From: Candidatus Haladaptatiplasma halalkaliphilum
Lineage (GTDB): Archaea > Thermoplasmatota > Thermoplasmata > Halarchaeoplasmatales > Halarchaeoplasmataceae
DNA length: 44,573 nucleotides
Assembly: GCA_019594055.1 (NCBI GenBank)
Contig: JAFDTY010000004.1
Coordinates: 1 to 44,573 of the forward strand
Direction of reading: 5' to 3'
Part shown: piece after piece, positions 10,086 to 20,018 of the stretch
Layout: the number at the start of each line of letters is the position of its first letter
How positions within the stretch are numbered: the stretch's first letter is position 1
Program-made: the position numbers and the translations under genes
The notes under the pieces: generated by a model
Database searches by the model: none
What the model saw: the letters and a program-made list of their open reading frames with translations, nothing else
Told to the model about the DNA's origin: nothing

Positions 10086-11545
10086 ATATGGCGAACGCAA
10101 GCACCGTTAAGGCATTGAAGGAAAGAGGCGTGGACGAAAAAACAGCCGTATCGATCTCCGATGCGGGCCTTCTGCTGGGTGACGTTAAAAAGGCCACCCT
10201 GGATGACCTGACCAAGATCGTGGGGAAGAAGAAGGCGGAAGAGGTCATGGATGCCATGGGAAAGAAGGCAGGTGCCGGTAAGAAGAAAAAAGCGGCGCCC
10301 AAGAAAAAACCCGGGGTGAAGACAGAGTACGAGAAGGACGTTTCGGAAAAAAGACTTCGATTATCCGCCACGGGAAACGAACTCATGAAAATTTGCCTTG
10401 AAAAGGGATTCGACCTGCCCCACTCCATAATCACTGAGGCGGCGGACAAGATAGACGAAGAGGGCATATCGAAGGAGGATCACCCGCTCATGCTGGAACT
10501 GATACACGACAGGTTCGAGAACCGCCGGGTGGACCCAAAGGAATCCGTGGGTATCGTCGGCGCTCAATCCATCGGTGAGCCGGGAACCCAGATGACCATG
10601 AAAACCTTCCATTACGCGGGTGTCGCGGAGGTTAACGTCACCCAGGGTCTTCCCAGGATGATCGAGATAGTGGATGCAAGGAAGGTTCCCAGCACCCCCA
10701 TGATGATAGTGTATCTTAAGGATAAATACAAGAAGGACAGGGACAAGGCCAAGGAACTCGCTTTCCAGCTCGAGGAAACCCATCTCATAGATATCGCCGA
10801 CGTGGAGATCGATCTGGTGGACATGAAGGTGGTGGTTAAACCCTACATGAAGAAGGCGAAGGCGGACAACATAAAACCTGATGATATAGTGGAATGCCTT
10901 AAAAAGACCAGAGGTGTAACGGGAAACGTGTCAAGGGAAGGGGATTCCATCATCGTAACCCTGAGTGAGGAAAAACGCAAATACTCCGTACTGCACACCA
11001 CCGTGGAGGAGGCGAAGAGGGCAAAGATAAAGGGGCTTGACGGAGTGAAAAGGGCGATAATCAGGGACACGGGCGAGGAGTGTATCATCTATACCGAGGG
11101 TTCCAACCTTGCAGGTGCGCTCAAGATAGATATGGTTGACATCGTCAAGACCACTTCCAACAGCCCCATGGAGATATTCGAGGTCCTGGGGGTCGAGGCT
11201 GCAAGGAACGCCGTGATCAAGGAGGCCATGGACACCCTCAACGAGCAGGGACTGGATGTTGACGTTCGTCATATAATGCTGGTGGCTGACATGATGACCA
11301 ACGAGGGAAGTGTGAAGGCCATAGGAAGGCACGGCATCTCCGGTAAGAAGACCAGCGTACTCGCCAGGGCGGCCTTCGAGATAACCAGCACCCACTTGCT
11401 GAGAGCGGCCATACTGGGTGAGGTGGACCGCCTTGACGGGGTGACGGAGAACATCATAGTGGGCCAGCCCATAACCCAGGGAACCGGGGCCATCGAGGTC
11501 AAATATCGACCGGTCGATATGACCGAGGGGGGCGGGGGCAAGTAG
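10082..11545 (+). CDS. rpoA2: DNA-directed RNA polymerase subunit A'' with N-terminal extension
   Basis: [43 protein letters not shown]; about 80 aa HhH-like plus Lys-rich linker before the conserved domain. Confidence 0.97.
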   Translation: MNMANASTVKALKERGVDEKTAVSISDAGLLLGDVKKATLDDLTKIVGKKKAEEVMDAMGKKAGAGKKKKAAPKKKPGVKTEYEKDVSEKRLRLSATGNELMKICLEKGFDLPHSIITEAADKIDEEGISKEDHPLMLELIHDRFENRRVDPKESVGIVGAQSIGEPGTQMTMKTFHYAGVAEVNVTQGLPRMIEIVDARKVPSTPMMIVYLKDKYKKDRDKAKELAFQLEETHLIDIADVEIDLVDMKVVVKPYMKKAKADNIKPDDIVECLKKTRGVTGNVSREGDSIIVTLSEEKRKYSVLHTTVEEAKRAKIKGLDGVKRAIIRDTGEECIIYTEGSNLAGALKIDMVDIVKTTSNSPMEIFEVLGVEAARNAVIKEAMDTLNEQGLDVDVRHIMLVADMMTNEGSVKAIGRHGISGKKTSVLARAAFEITSTHLLRAAILGEVDRLDGVTENIIVGQPITQGTGAIEVKYRPVDMTEGGGGK

Positions 11546-11597
11546 CACCGGGATCAGATATGATGATAGGATATGAATGATAAACGGAGGAATAGCA

Positions 11598-11885
11598 ATG
11601 GATGTAAACAGAAACATAAGATCGGCCGTGAACACCGGTAAAACTGTTTTCGGGATCAAAGAGGTAAAAGCAGCAGCCAAGGGAGCAAAGGCGAAGCTGA
11701 TAATAGTGGCGAACAACTGCCCTGACAAGGAATTGAAGGGGAAGAAGTACAAGAAGATCGAGATATACCATTTCAAGGGAAACAGCCACGACCTGGCAAC
11801 AGCAGCGGGAAAACCCTTCTCCATGTCCGTTCTGGCGGTAATAGAACCCGGTGAATCGAACATACTATCTCTCAAAGAGGGTTGA
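11598..11885 (+). CDS. rpl30e: Ribosomal protein L30e
   Basis: MDVNRNIRSAVNTGKTVFGIKEVKAAAKGAKAKLIIVANNCP; between rpoA2 and nusA. Confidence 0.92.
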   Translation: MDVNRNIRSAVNTGKTVFGIKEVKAAAKGAKAKLIIVANNCPDKELKGKKYKKIEIYHFKGNSHDLATAAGKPFSMSVLAVIEPGESNILSLKEG

Positions 11886-11888
11886 GCC

Positions 11889-12314
11889 ATGGAAGAGATT
11901 AAATTCACCGAGAAGACCCTGAGATATCTCTCTTTGTTCGAGGATGTTACAGGTGCAAAGGTGATCGACTGTATAGACATCCCCGAGAAGGTAATATTCC
12001 TGGTCAAGAAGGGTGAGATAGAGAAGGCCATAGGAAAGGGAGGTAAAAACGTTACCAGCGTGAGCAGCAAGATAGGGCGTAACGTACACGTGATAGAGCA
12101 TTGCGAAGACCCGGAACAATTGCTCAACAACATCTTTTACAGCTACGGTGTACAGAACATCGGCATAATCGAGAAGAACGGTGTACAACACGGTACCGTC
12201 GAGGTAAAGCCCGAGAACAAGGCCCGGGCCATCGGCAAGAAGGGGCGTAACCTGTCCATCGCCCGCATGATAATGATGAGACATTCACATATATCCAGCG
12301 TATCTATCGCATAG
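11889..12314 (+). CDS. nusA: NusA-like KH-domain transcription factor
   Basis: Two KH-type segments (AIGKGGKNVTSVSSKIGRNVHVIE; AIGKKGRNLSIARMIMMRHS); conserved location. Confidence 0.93.
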   Translation: MEEIKFTEKTLRYLSLFEDVTGAKVIDCIDIPEKVIFLVKKGEIEKAIGKGGKNVTSVSSKIGRNVHVIEHCEDPEQLLNNIFYSYGVQNIGIIEKNGVQHGTVEVKPENKARAIGKKGRNLSIARMIMMRHSHISSVSIA

Positions 12315-13313
12315 TATCTCGTGGGAACCCCTGTAATGAAGCAGCGCTGATATGTCCTTTTGAGCGGCCCATTCCCGGGTGCAATCACACACAGAAAAAC
12401 TTCTCTTCAATATCTCCGTGTCACCGGTAAGGTTGAAATCGTCTATATTCCCCAGCAAGACATCGTGGCACGAGCCGCAATTTTGGGCACCCCGTTTCGA
12501 ACCCACCCCCGCCCTCGATATGACCAGGGGACCTCTGATTTCAGATGAGAGGATAGCCTGGAAAAGTGACCATATCCAGGGTGGTCGATACTCCCTCCTG
12601 TACCACAATCTCTCCACCAGGGTGTCCTTCTGGACGTTCAGGGGGTTGACGGAGACGGTATTTTGTGGGTGAGATACCGCGGTTATGGATGATGCGAGGT
12701 CTTCCATGGCCTCCGTTTCAGTCAGGAAAGGTGGCTTCAGAAGCAGGTAGGTCCTCAGGTGACAGTCATTTGCGAGTATGATGTCCCTTGCAACCCGGTA
12801 ATCTTCCACGGTGAAGCCCTTGTTGATGCAGTGTTCAAGGATGAAGTCGTTGGACGATTCCAGGCCCATGGCTATCTCCAGCTGGGGGGCGGAGTCCGCG
12901 TAGGATTCCAGTATCCCGGTGTTCACGTACTCGGGCCTGGACTCCACTATTATCCTTTTGGCATCAAAGGCTTCCAGTATGGAAATGGCTACGTCTCCGG
13001 GCACCTCTCCTTCATCCAGAAAACTGCCGGAGGTGTATATCTTCACCACCGCCTCGCCGTCATATCCGGATAGCGCCTCCTCCAGCTGTAGCTTCAATGC
13101 TTCGGAGCGGATGGAGGGGTTGGATGCGGCGTGGTAGCCGCACATGGTGCAGCCGCTCTTGAGTGACCACGAGCAGCCCCTTGTGCGCATTATCACTGTA
13201 AAACTCCTTTCCGGCTTTCCGTTCAAAAGCTCTTCGCCGGTCCATGTGGACACCAGGTCCTGCCTGCTGCAGTCGTAAACCTTTTTGTATGTTTTTGAGG
13301 GGAGCGCCATCAC
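12285..13313 (-). CDS. raSEA: Archaeosine biosynthesis radical SAM protein RaSEA
   Basis: RTRGCSWSLKSGCTMCGYHAAS cluster; IYTSGSFLDEGEVP; C-terminal CGSCHDVLLGNID. 3' end overlaps nusA by 30 bp (convergent). Confidence 0.82.
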   Translation of the reverse strand: MMALPSKTYKKVYDCSRQDLVSTWTGEELLNGKPERSFTVIMRTRGCSWSLKSGCTMCGYHAASNPSIRSEALKLQLEEALSGYDGEAVVKIYTSGSFLDEGEVPGDVAISILEAFDAKRIIVESRPEYVNTGILESYADSAPQLEIAMGLESSNDFILEHCINKGFTVEDYRVARDIILANDCHLRTYLLLKPPFLTETEAMEDLASSITAVSHPQNTVSVNPLNVQKDTLVERLWYRREYRPPWIWSLFQAILSSEIRGPLVISRAGVGSKRGAQNCGSCHDVLLGNIDDFNLTGDTEILKRSFSVCDCTREWAAQKDISALLHYRGSHEILCDRYAGYM

Positions 13314-13335
13314 CCAGGTCAGGTCTTCCGCCTAG

Positions 13336-16200
13336 TTAAAACCTTTTGTCCATATGCTCCAACAGGTCAGCTAACACATCAGGCCCCTCTTCACCTACGG
13401 TAAAAAGTTCCACCGTCTCGCCGAATATGTTCATGAAGGTGCCCTTTCTTGCCAGCCAGTTACCGTAACGCTCCACCTTCATCACGGAGACTGTCTCCGT
13501 GTTTATACTCTCCAGACCGTAAAGAAGGGCTTTATGTTTGTCGTCACCCCGGGTGGGTATCCCGTGAAGAGCCGTTGCGTTGGTATACCGCTGTGCCACT
13601 ACCCGCCTTTCCGCAGTGGCCTTGGTTTCGGAAGCGAGTACGGCGATGCCGTCACCGAGTTCGTCCAGATCGGATACGGATACGGCTCCGGCCTTCAGAG
13701 CACGACCGACAAAGATCTTTAACAGTGGACTTTCCCGGTAAGCCTCCTCTTCAACGTATATCTTCTCCGCCTCCAAAAGTTCTTCCAACCCAACATTGGA
13801 TATCAGTGAGGGTGCGTGAGGAGAGTATAGACCGCCTCCCGATGCCTCGGCTATTTTCTCCAGCAGCTCCAGTTCCCGGAATGTCACGTCACCCGTGAAG
13901 TATATGTCCACGGGTCCGTCCGCCAGGTATTCGCATATACCGGAGATGTCCGGGGTTTCCGGTCCGTCGATCATGGGCATGGGGAATTTACCCATATCAC
14001 ACAGGTGGTTGTATACGGGTGAATCCGTGGGTGCGAGTTTGACGGGTATGCCGTCAACACCCATGACCTTGGCAGGGCAGCCCATACCACAGCCGGCGCA
14101 ATGGGTAACGGCGAGTTCATGTAGTGCAAATGGCCCGGGCTTACCGGAGGGAACTTCTTCCAACGCCCCGGTCGGGCATGCGTCCGCCAGGGCACCTACC
14201 AGCAGGCTGTCCGTATCTCCAAGGGGATCGCCGAATGCAGGTTCCACCGTGGTGATGAAACCCCGATGGGCGAACTGCACCACGCCTTCACCGAATTCAT
14301 CGGTAGTACGAACGCAAGTTCCGCAGAGGATGCACTTGCCCGGGTCCCGGATGACATATGGGTGAGACACATCGGACTCCGGTTCGTTCTTGGAACCCTC
14401 GTATCCGTATTGACCGGCACCGTACAGGGTGGCATAATCCTTCAACTTACATTGGAATCTGTCCAAACAACCGCATTCAAGGCATCTCTCCGCTTCTTGT
14501 TCCGCTGTGTTATCATGGAATCCGAGTTCTATGACCTCAAAATCCTTGACCCTTTCAAGGGGGGAGCGTTTTGGCATCAAGGCTCTCGAGATCTTTTCAC
14601 GGTGGACAAGATCATCCTCTGACTTAATATCGGTATGGGCGTATCCGAAGGGTAATCTGTAGTCCTCGGGTGTTTCGTAATAATCCAGGTTTCCACACAC
14701 ATAAGCATCCATGGCGTAGGCCGCCTCTCTTGCCTGTCCGGTACATTCGACTATGGATGAAGGTCCTATCAGTGCGTCGCCGGCGGTGAATACCCCTTCC
14801 AGATTCGTCATGAAATTTCTGTCGCACTTCATGGTGTATTTTGCAGTCTCGAGTCCTTCATTCCGAAGTGTTTCGAGGTCGGGTGATTGACCGATGGCGA
14901 GTATCACGCTATCCGCTTCCAACGAAAGGGGTTCGCCTTCGATCCGCACCGGGCGAGGTCTGCCCGATGCGTCCGGTTCTCCCAGTTCCATACGTGCACA
15001 CTCCACTTTCTGTACACCGTTCACTTCGCAACCGCATATCTTCTCCGGATTGGTGAGGTACATGAATTTGACCCCTTCCTCTTCGGCCTCTTCCCGCTCC
15101 TCGACGGATGCAGGTGCTTCATCCGATGTTCGTCTGTATGCGATGGTCACATCTTTACCCATTCTTCGGGCGGTCCGGGCGACGTCCATGGCGGTATTGC
15201 CGCATCCGACCACCATTACCTTATCACCCAGTGAAACTTCCTTTCCCAGTGTAACATCCACCAGGAAATCTATGCCACCGTATACCCGTGGAAGGTCTTT
15301 ACCTTCTATGGGTACCAGCCAGCTTTCCCAGGCACCCGAGGTAACGAAGACCGCATGGTGTTTTTGACGTAGCTCCTCCAGGGATATGTCAGTGCCCAGT
15401 TTGGTCTCCGTTTTTACATGGATCCCCAGGTCGAGGATCCATTTGATCTCCAGGTCAAGTAGGTCCTTGGGCAGCCGATAATTGGGGATGCCGTATCTCA
15501 TCATACCTCCCAGCTCCGGCATCATGTCGTAGATGGTTACACTGTGACCTTTTAACCTGAGGAAATAGGCGGCGGTGAGTCCTGCAGGTCCGCCCCCCAC
15601 TATACCGATGCTCTTTCCCCTTTCATCGGGGATAACCGGTGTCCACGGATCCCCTATGTCCACCTCGGCGGCGTACTGCTTCTCCTGGCGTATGGCGATG
15701 GGGTCTTCCACGAGGGTTCTTCTGCATTCTTCCTCGCAAGGTGCGAAACACGCCCGCCCCAGGGATATTGCCAGTGGTGATTTTTCCTTTATCAGTTTTA
15801 CCGCTTCACGGGGTCGGCCGTTGGCGATATGGGCCAGATATCCCTGTATATCAAGACTGGCGGGGCACTCCCTTGAACAGGGGGCCACACAATCACCGGT
15901 GTGCTCGGAAAGTAACAGTTCTATGGCGGCTTTCCGCCCCTGGAATATCTCAGGCGACTCCGTACGTACCTTCATATCCGGAGTTACCGGGGTGTCGCAT
16001 GAAGTTGTGATCATGGTGCCCCTGGGCCCCGATATTTCCACCAGGCATACCCTGCATCCGCCGAAGGGCTCGTCTATCTCCTGGATCTCACACAGTGTCG
16101 GTACGAATATTTTGTGGCTTCGGCAGGCATCCAGAACACTGTCACCGTTTTTACACTGGAATTTTTTGCCGTTTATCTCTATATCTATCGTATCGGGCAT
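13336..16200 (-). CDS. NuoG-like iron-sulfur protein fused to GltD-type FAD/NAD(P) oxidoreductase, with truncated molybdopterin-oxidoreductase-like C-terminus
   Basis: N-terminal 2Fe-2S domain (CEIQEIDEPFGGCRVCLVEI), GltD Rossmann motifs (IGIVGGGPAGLTAAYFL; VMVVGCGNTAMDVART), CILCGTCVR, CAGCGMGCPAKVMGV...NHLC. Confidence 0.88.
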   Translation of the reverse strand: MPDTIDIEINGKKFQCKNGDSVLDACRSHKIFVPTLCEIQEIDEPFGGCRVCLVEISGPRGTMITTSCDTPVTPDMKVRTESPEIFQGRKAAIELLLSEHTGDCVAPCSRECPASLDIQGYLAHIANGRPREAVKLIKEKSPLAISLGRACFAPCEEECRRTLVEDPIAIRQEKQYAAEVDIGDPWTPVIPDERGKSIGIVGGGPAGLTAAYFLRLKGHSVTIYDMMPELGGMMRYGIPNYRLPKDLLDLEIKWILDLGIHVKTETKLGTDISLEELRQKHHAVFVTSGAWESWLVPIEGKDLPRVYGGIDFLVDVTLGKEVSLGDKVMVVGCGNTAMDVARTARRMGKDVTIAYRRTSDEAPASVEEREEAEEEGVKFMYLTNPEKICGCEVNGVQKVECARMELGEPDASGRPRPVRIEGEPLSLEADSVILAIGQSPDLETLRNEGLETAKYTMKCDRNFMTNLEGVFTAGDALIGPSSIVECTGQAREAAYAMDAYVCGNLDYYETPEDYRLPFGYAHTDIKSEDDLVHREKISRALMPKRSPLERVKDFEVIELGFHDNTAEQEAERCLECGCLDRFQCKLKDYATLYGAGQYGYEGSKNEPESDVSHPYVIRDPGKCILCGTCVRTTDEFGEGVVQFAHRGFITTVEPAFGDPLGDTDSLLVGALADACPTGALEEVPSGKPGPFALHELAVTHCAGCGMGCPAKVMGVDGIPVKLAPTDSPVYNHLCDMGKFPMPMIDGPETPDISGICEYLADGPVDIYFTGDVTFRELELLEKIAEASGGGLYSPHAPSLISNVGLEELLEAEKIYVEEEAYRESPLLKIFVGRALKAGAVSVSDLDELGDGIAVLASETKATAERRVVAQRYTNATALHGIPTRGDDKHKALLYGLESINTETVSVMKVERYGNWLARKGTFMNIFGETVELFTVGEEGPDVLADLLEHMDKRF

Positions 16201-17949
16201 CTAGTTCACCTCCACCGCGTTCACGGGACAAACTTCCTGGCAGATCCCGCATGTTATACACAAATCCTTGCGGATAACATGCTTTTCCCGTCTATCACCG
16301 CCGATGGCCCCCACGGGACATTCCGTCGCACACTTGGTACAGCCTATGCAGTCATCGGTAATATCGAAGGATATCAAACTTCTGCATACCTTGGCCGGAC
16401 AGGTATTTTCGTCTATGTGTGATATGTATTCGTCCTTGAAATATCTAAGAGTTGTGAGCACCGGGTTCGGTGCGGTCTGCCCCAGACCGCACAGAGAAAA
16501 GGCCTTGATACGGTATGCCAGGGATTCCAGCTTCTCTATGTCCTTGACGGTACCGCTACCCTGTGTGAATCGTTCTAGTATCTCCAGCATGCGCTTGGTT
16601 CCCACCCTGCAGAAGGTGCACTTACCGCACGATTCTTTCTGGGTAAAATCAAGGAAATACTGGGCCACATTGACCATGCAGTCTCCTTCGTCCATCACTA
16701 TCATACCGCCGGAACCCATTATGGCTCCCGCCTTGGTCAGCGTTTCGTAATCCACCGGTGTATCCAGATATTCCGCGGGTAAACACCCTCCGGAAGGGCC
16801 GCCCAGCTGTACCGCCTTGAATTCCTTATCTCCCTCGATGCCGCCGCCTATGTCGTATATTATCTTCTTCAACGGTGTGCCTATGGGCACCTCTACCAGA
16901 CCGCCACGCCTTATCTTGCCCGCAAGAGCGAATACCTTGGTGCCGCCGCTCTTCTCGGTACCGTATTCCGTGTATTTATCGGCACCTTCGCGCAGTATAT
17001 ATGGTATGTTGGCCAGTGTTTCCACGTTGTTTATATTGGTCGGTTTACCGAAAAGTCCCTTCTGGGCGGGGAAGGGCGGTCTCGGTCTTGGCATGCCCCG
17101 GCCGCCTTCTATGGAGTGCATCAACGCCGTTTCCTCACCGCATACGAAGGCACCGGCGCCTTCCTTTACATGTACATTGAATGAAAAATCCGTACCCCGA
17201 ATATTTTTTCCCAAAAGCCCTTTTTCCCGGGCCTGTCCGATACCGATCTCCAGTCTTCGTATTGCCAGGGGATATTCCGCTCTGCAGTAGATGTATCCCT
17301 CGTCGGCGCCGATGGCGTAGGCGCAGATGGCCATGCCCTCCAGGATAGCATGGGGGTCACCCTCGAGGATTGAGCGGTCCATGAACGCCCCGGGGTCGCC
17401 TTCGTCGGCATTACAGATAACATATTTCTTGGGACCGGACGCACCCCTGGCGAATTGCCATTTTAGACCCGTGGGGAATCCGGCGCCGCCCCGTCCCCTC
17501 AACTTGCTTTTCTTTATCTCATCGATGACCTCCTCGGGCTCCATCTCCATGGCCCTTTTCAATCCCAGGTAACCGCCCCTTTCCATGTATTCGTCTATGT
17601 CTTCCGGGTCGATGACGCCGCTGTTCCTCAGCACTATCTTCTTCTGCTCCGCAAAATAGTCGTAAGTATCATCCGGAGAACCGATGAGTTTTTCGTGATA
17701 TGGGATACCCCCGACTATGTGTTCCGATACTATCTTGGTGGCATCATCGGGTTCCAGGTTTCCGTAAGTGTAAGTTCCGGTTTCATCCACCACCTCAACT
17801 ACGGGTTCGTTGTGGCACATCCCCACACAGCCGACCCTCTTGATGGGCAAATCCATCCCCTCCTTGTCCATGGCGGTTCTGAGGGCACTTTCCACCTGTG
17901 CGGCGCCAGCGGCTATCCCGCATGACGCGTATCCCAGGAGCACCTTCAT
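16201..17949 (-). CDS. NuoF/HndC/HydB-like NADH-binding flavoprotein with N-terminal thioredoxin-like and C-terminal 2[4Fe-4S] ferredoxin domains
   Basis: KLRGRGGAGFPTGLKW, ICNADEGDPGAFMDRSILEGDPHAILEGM, ESCGKCTFCRVGT, CIGCTKCATECPVGAIGG...CITCGICQEVCPVNAV. Confidence 0.93.
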   Translation of the reverse strand: MKVLLGYASCGIAAGAAQVESALRTAMDKEGMDLPIKRVGCVGMCHNEPVVEVVDETGTYTYGNLEPDDATKIVSEHIVGGIPYHEKLIGSPDDTYDYFAEQKKIVLRNSGVIDPEDIDEYMERGGYLGLKRAMEMEPEEVIDEIKKSKLRGRGGAGFPTGLKWQFARGASGPKKYVICNADEGDPGAFMDRSILEGDPHAILEGMAICAYAIGADEGYIYCRAEYPLAIRRLEIGIGQAREKGLLGKNIRGTDFSFNVHVKEGAGAFVCGEETALMHSIEGGRGMPRPRPPFPAQKGLFGKPTNINNVETLANIPYILREGADKYTEYGTEKSGGTKVFALAGKIRRGGLVEVPIGTPLKKIIYDIGGGIEGDKEFKAVQLGGPSGGCLPAEYLDTPVDYETLTKAGAIMGSGGMIVMDEGDCMVNVAQYFLDFTQKESCGKCTFCRVGTKRMLEILERFTQGSGTVKDIEKLESLAYRIKAFSLCGLGQTAPNPVLTTLRYFKDEYISHIDENTCPAKVCRSLISFDITDDCIGCTKCATECPVGAIGGDRREKHVIRKDLCITCGICQEVCPVNAVEVN

Positions 17950-18416
17950 TGGTCCCCCCCCTTGTATTCCCGGAGTACCTTTTTTACCTTGTTCCTGTCA
18001 AGATTACCGTGGGCCGTATCGTCTATCATTATCACCGGAGCCAGACTGCAACAACCCAGGCATGCTACCCGCTCCAGGGTGAACATGCCGTCTTTCGTGG
18101 TTTCCCCACTCTTTATTCCCAGCTCCGTCTCCATGGTTTCGTTTATCTTATCGGCACTCTTTACATGGCATGCCGTTCCATGACAAACCTTGATCATATG
18201 CTTTCCCAGGGGCTCGAACCTGAACTGTGCGTAAAAAGTTGAAACACCGTATACCCTGCTCACAGGCATATCCAGGTATTCCGCGATGGACTCCATCACT
18301 ACCCGGGGTAAATACCCGTATTCCTTCTGTGCCGCCTGCAGCAAGGGTATGAGTGAACTCGCCGCCGGAGGATACTTTTCCAACAAAATCTTTACTGTTT
18401 CATTATCCATATCCAC
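17946..18416 (-). CDS. NuoE/HndA-like 2Fe-2S thioredoxin-fold subunit
   Basis: CHGTACHVKSADKI...CLGCCSLAPVIMIDD; overlaps the NuoF-like gene. Confidence 0.93.
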   Translation of the reverse strand: MDMDNETVKILLEKYPPAASSLIPLLQAAQKEYGYLPRVVMESIAEYLDMPVSRVYGVSTFYAQFRFEPLGKHMIKVCHGTACHVKSADKINETMETELGIKSGETTKDGMFTLERVACLGCCSLAPVIMIDDTAHGNLDRNKVKKVLREYKGGDQ

Positions 18417-18578
18417 ACCTCGTTGGATGCCCCCGGAGAAAAACTCGTACGGAAGAATGACCGTGTCCCTTGGGGTATCGCATCATGGTAGGTGGAATTT
18501 CGGATATTTTATAAAGTTTTTCATGTGATCGACCCCGGGTTCCAAAAGGTTTTTTGCGGTGTGGTATCATAGGCATCC

Positions 18579-19055
18579 ATGAGTTCCGTGGACGAATGTT
18601 ACCATCTGGTGAAGGATATAATGGATAGGGAAGGATTCCTGGATAAGATAGAGGAGGGACGGGAACGCTACGGTGATCTACTGGACCAGGAGCTCCTGGC
18701 GAGACTCATTGTTGCCGGGGAAGGCAGGAATGAGGACCCTGCCAAAAAGATCGGGGAGCTGAGGACGGGAGAGAGCGCCACGGTCACCGGTATGGTGGTG
18801 GATCTGGGGGTCCTGCGCACCTTCAAACGGGGAGCGGCAAAGGGCAGGGTCAGGAACCTGCGTGTGGATGACGGCACCGGCTCGGTAAAACTGGTTTTAT
18901 GGGACGATGACGCGGACCGTGTGGGTGACGATATAGTGGAGGGCTGCACCGTCACCGTGGTCAACGGGTACGTGCAGGACAGGGGGTACGGCCTTCAGAT
19001 ATCTCCGGGCAAATGGGGGATGGTCAACCTTGAGATGGATGGGGAAAAGGATTAA
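18579..19055 (+). CDS. OB-fold nucleic-acid-binding protein (RPA-like)
   Basis: ATVTGMVVDLGVLRTFKR...GRVRNLRVDDGTGSVKLVLWDDDAD. Confidence 0.8.
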   Translation: MSSVDECYHLVKDIMDREGFLDKIEEGRERYGDLLDQELLARLIVAGEGRNEDPAKKIGELRTGESATVTGMVVDLGVLRTFKRGAAKGRVRNLRVDDGTGSVKLVLWDDDADRVGDDIVEGCTVTVVNGYVQDRGYGLQISPGKWGMVNLEMDGEKD

Positions 19056-19081
19056 TACCGTAAAGACGATTTGTGGTAAGT

Positions 19082-19297
19082 ATGAGCACTGAAGAGAAAA
19101 GCCCGGGATACATAGACATACTCATAGAATGTAACTTCTGCGGGGGACTCGTACCCGACGATTTCGAGTGTATCAAATGTGGTGCTGAACTATTGGAAGA
19201 TGATCCGGAAGCCGAGCTGATCTACGTATGCTCCGTTTGCAGGGCCGATGTGAACGAGGATGCCGCCTACTGCTCCGGCTGCGGAACCATATTCTGA
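19082..19297 (+). CDS. Small zinc-ribbon protein
   Basis: Four CxxC pairs: CNFCGG, CIKCGA, CSVCRA, CSGCGT. Confidence 0.75.
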   Translation: MSTEEKSPGYIDILIECNFCGGLVPDDFECIKCGAELLEDDPEAELIYVCSVCRADVNEDAAYCSGCGTIF

Positions 19298-19344
19298 TAC
19301 TCCTTTCCGAAAAGGATATTACGGGGCACGGGGATACGACGGGG

Positions 19345-20016
19345 ATGGCAGAAAAGATCTTCCAGCTACAGACACTGCTCAACGCACTAGAGGATGAAAA
19401 ATCGTCCAAGACACTGGGTCATCTGGAACCGGGTTTTTACCCGCAACTGAGGGAATACCTGAACGACCTGGAGGCGAGGATAGAGGACATGGGAGTATCC
19501 ACATCCGGCGATAACGAGAGGTTGCGAAGGGAGTTCATAAAGGCCAAGAACATAGCGGACAGGCTGTTCACACTGAGGATAAAGAAGATAGCACTATCGG
19601 CACTTCACCATTTCAGCGGTGTGGATAAGGTCAAACTGGATAAGATGACGGACAGGGAGAGCGAATTCTTCAACGACATGAAGGTACTCCTGAAGAACGT
19701 GAAGGAGGAGGTCTTCTACGGAGGATACCGTAGAAGTGCGCCCGAGGAGGATACCGACCAGGAGGTGCGGGTGGAGGAAAAGACGGTTGAGAAGGAGGCG
19801 CCGAAGAGCAAGTCACGGGAGAAGGAGGTCATCCCGGGCAAAAATGTCGATGTGGATGCGGGGGAGGTACTGATACACGTGATAGAGGATATGCCCGCCT
19901 TCATAGACATAGAGACCACATACGATCTGAAGAAGGAAGATGTGGTCACCCTCAGGGAGGATATCGCCAACGTGCTCATATCCAAGGGGAAGGCTAGAAA
20001 GGTGGTCCTTGATTGA
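19345..20016 (+). CDS. Archaeal GINS complex subunit (Gins15/51-like)
   Basis: Helical A domain (RREFIKAKNIADRLFTLRIKKIALSAL), linker, C-terminal B-like domain (VLIHVIEDMPAFIDIETTYDLKKEDVVTLREDIANVLISKGKARKV). Confidence 0.82.
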   Translation: MAEKIFQLQTLLNALEDEKSSKTLGHLEPGFYPQLREYLNDLEARIEDMGVSTSGDNERLRREFIKAKNIADRLFTLRIKKIALSALHHFSGVDKVKLDKMTDRESEFFNDMKVLLKNVKEEVFYGGYRRSAPEEDTDQEVRVEEKTVEKEAPKSKSREKEVIPGKNVDVDAGEVLIHVIEDMPAFIDIETTYDLKKEDVVTLREDIANVLISKGKARKVVLD

Positions 20017-20018
20017 GG

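Noticed and set aside
10931-12133. 400-aa minus-strand ORF over rpoA2-rpl30e-nusA
   Set aside because: Spans three well-supported genes on the opposite strand; low-complexity hydrophobic translation typical of an antisense artefact.
15575-16204. 209-aa plus-strand ORF antisense to the NuoG/GltD gene
   Set aside because: Fully contained in a well-supported gene on the other strand.
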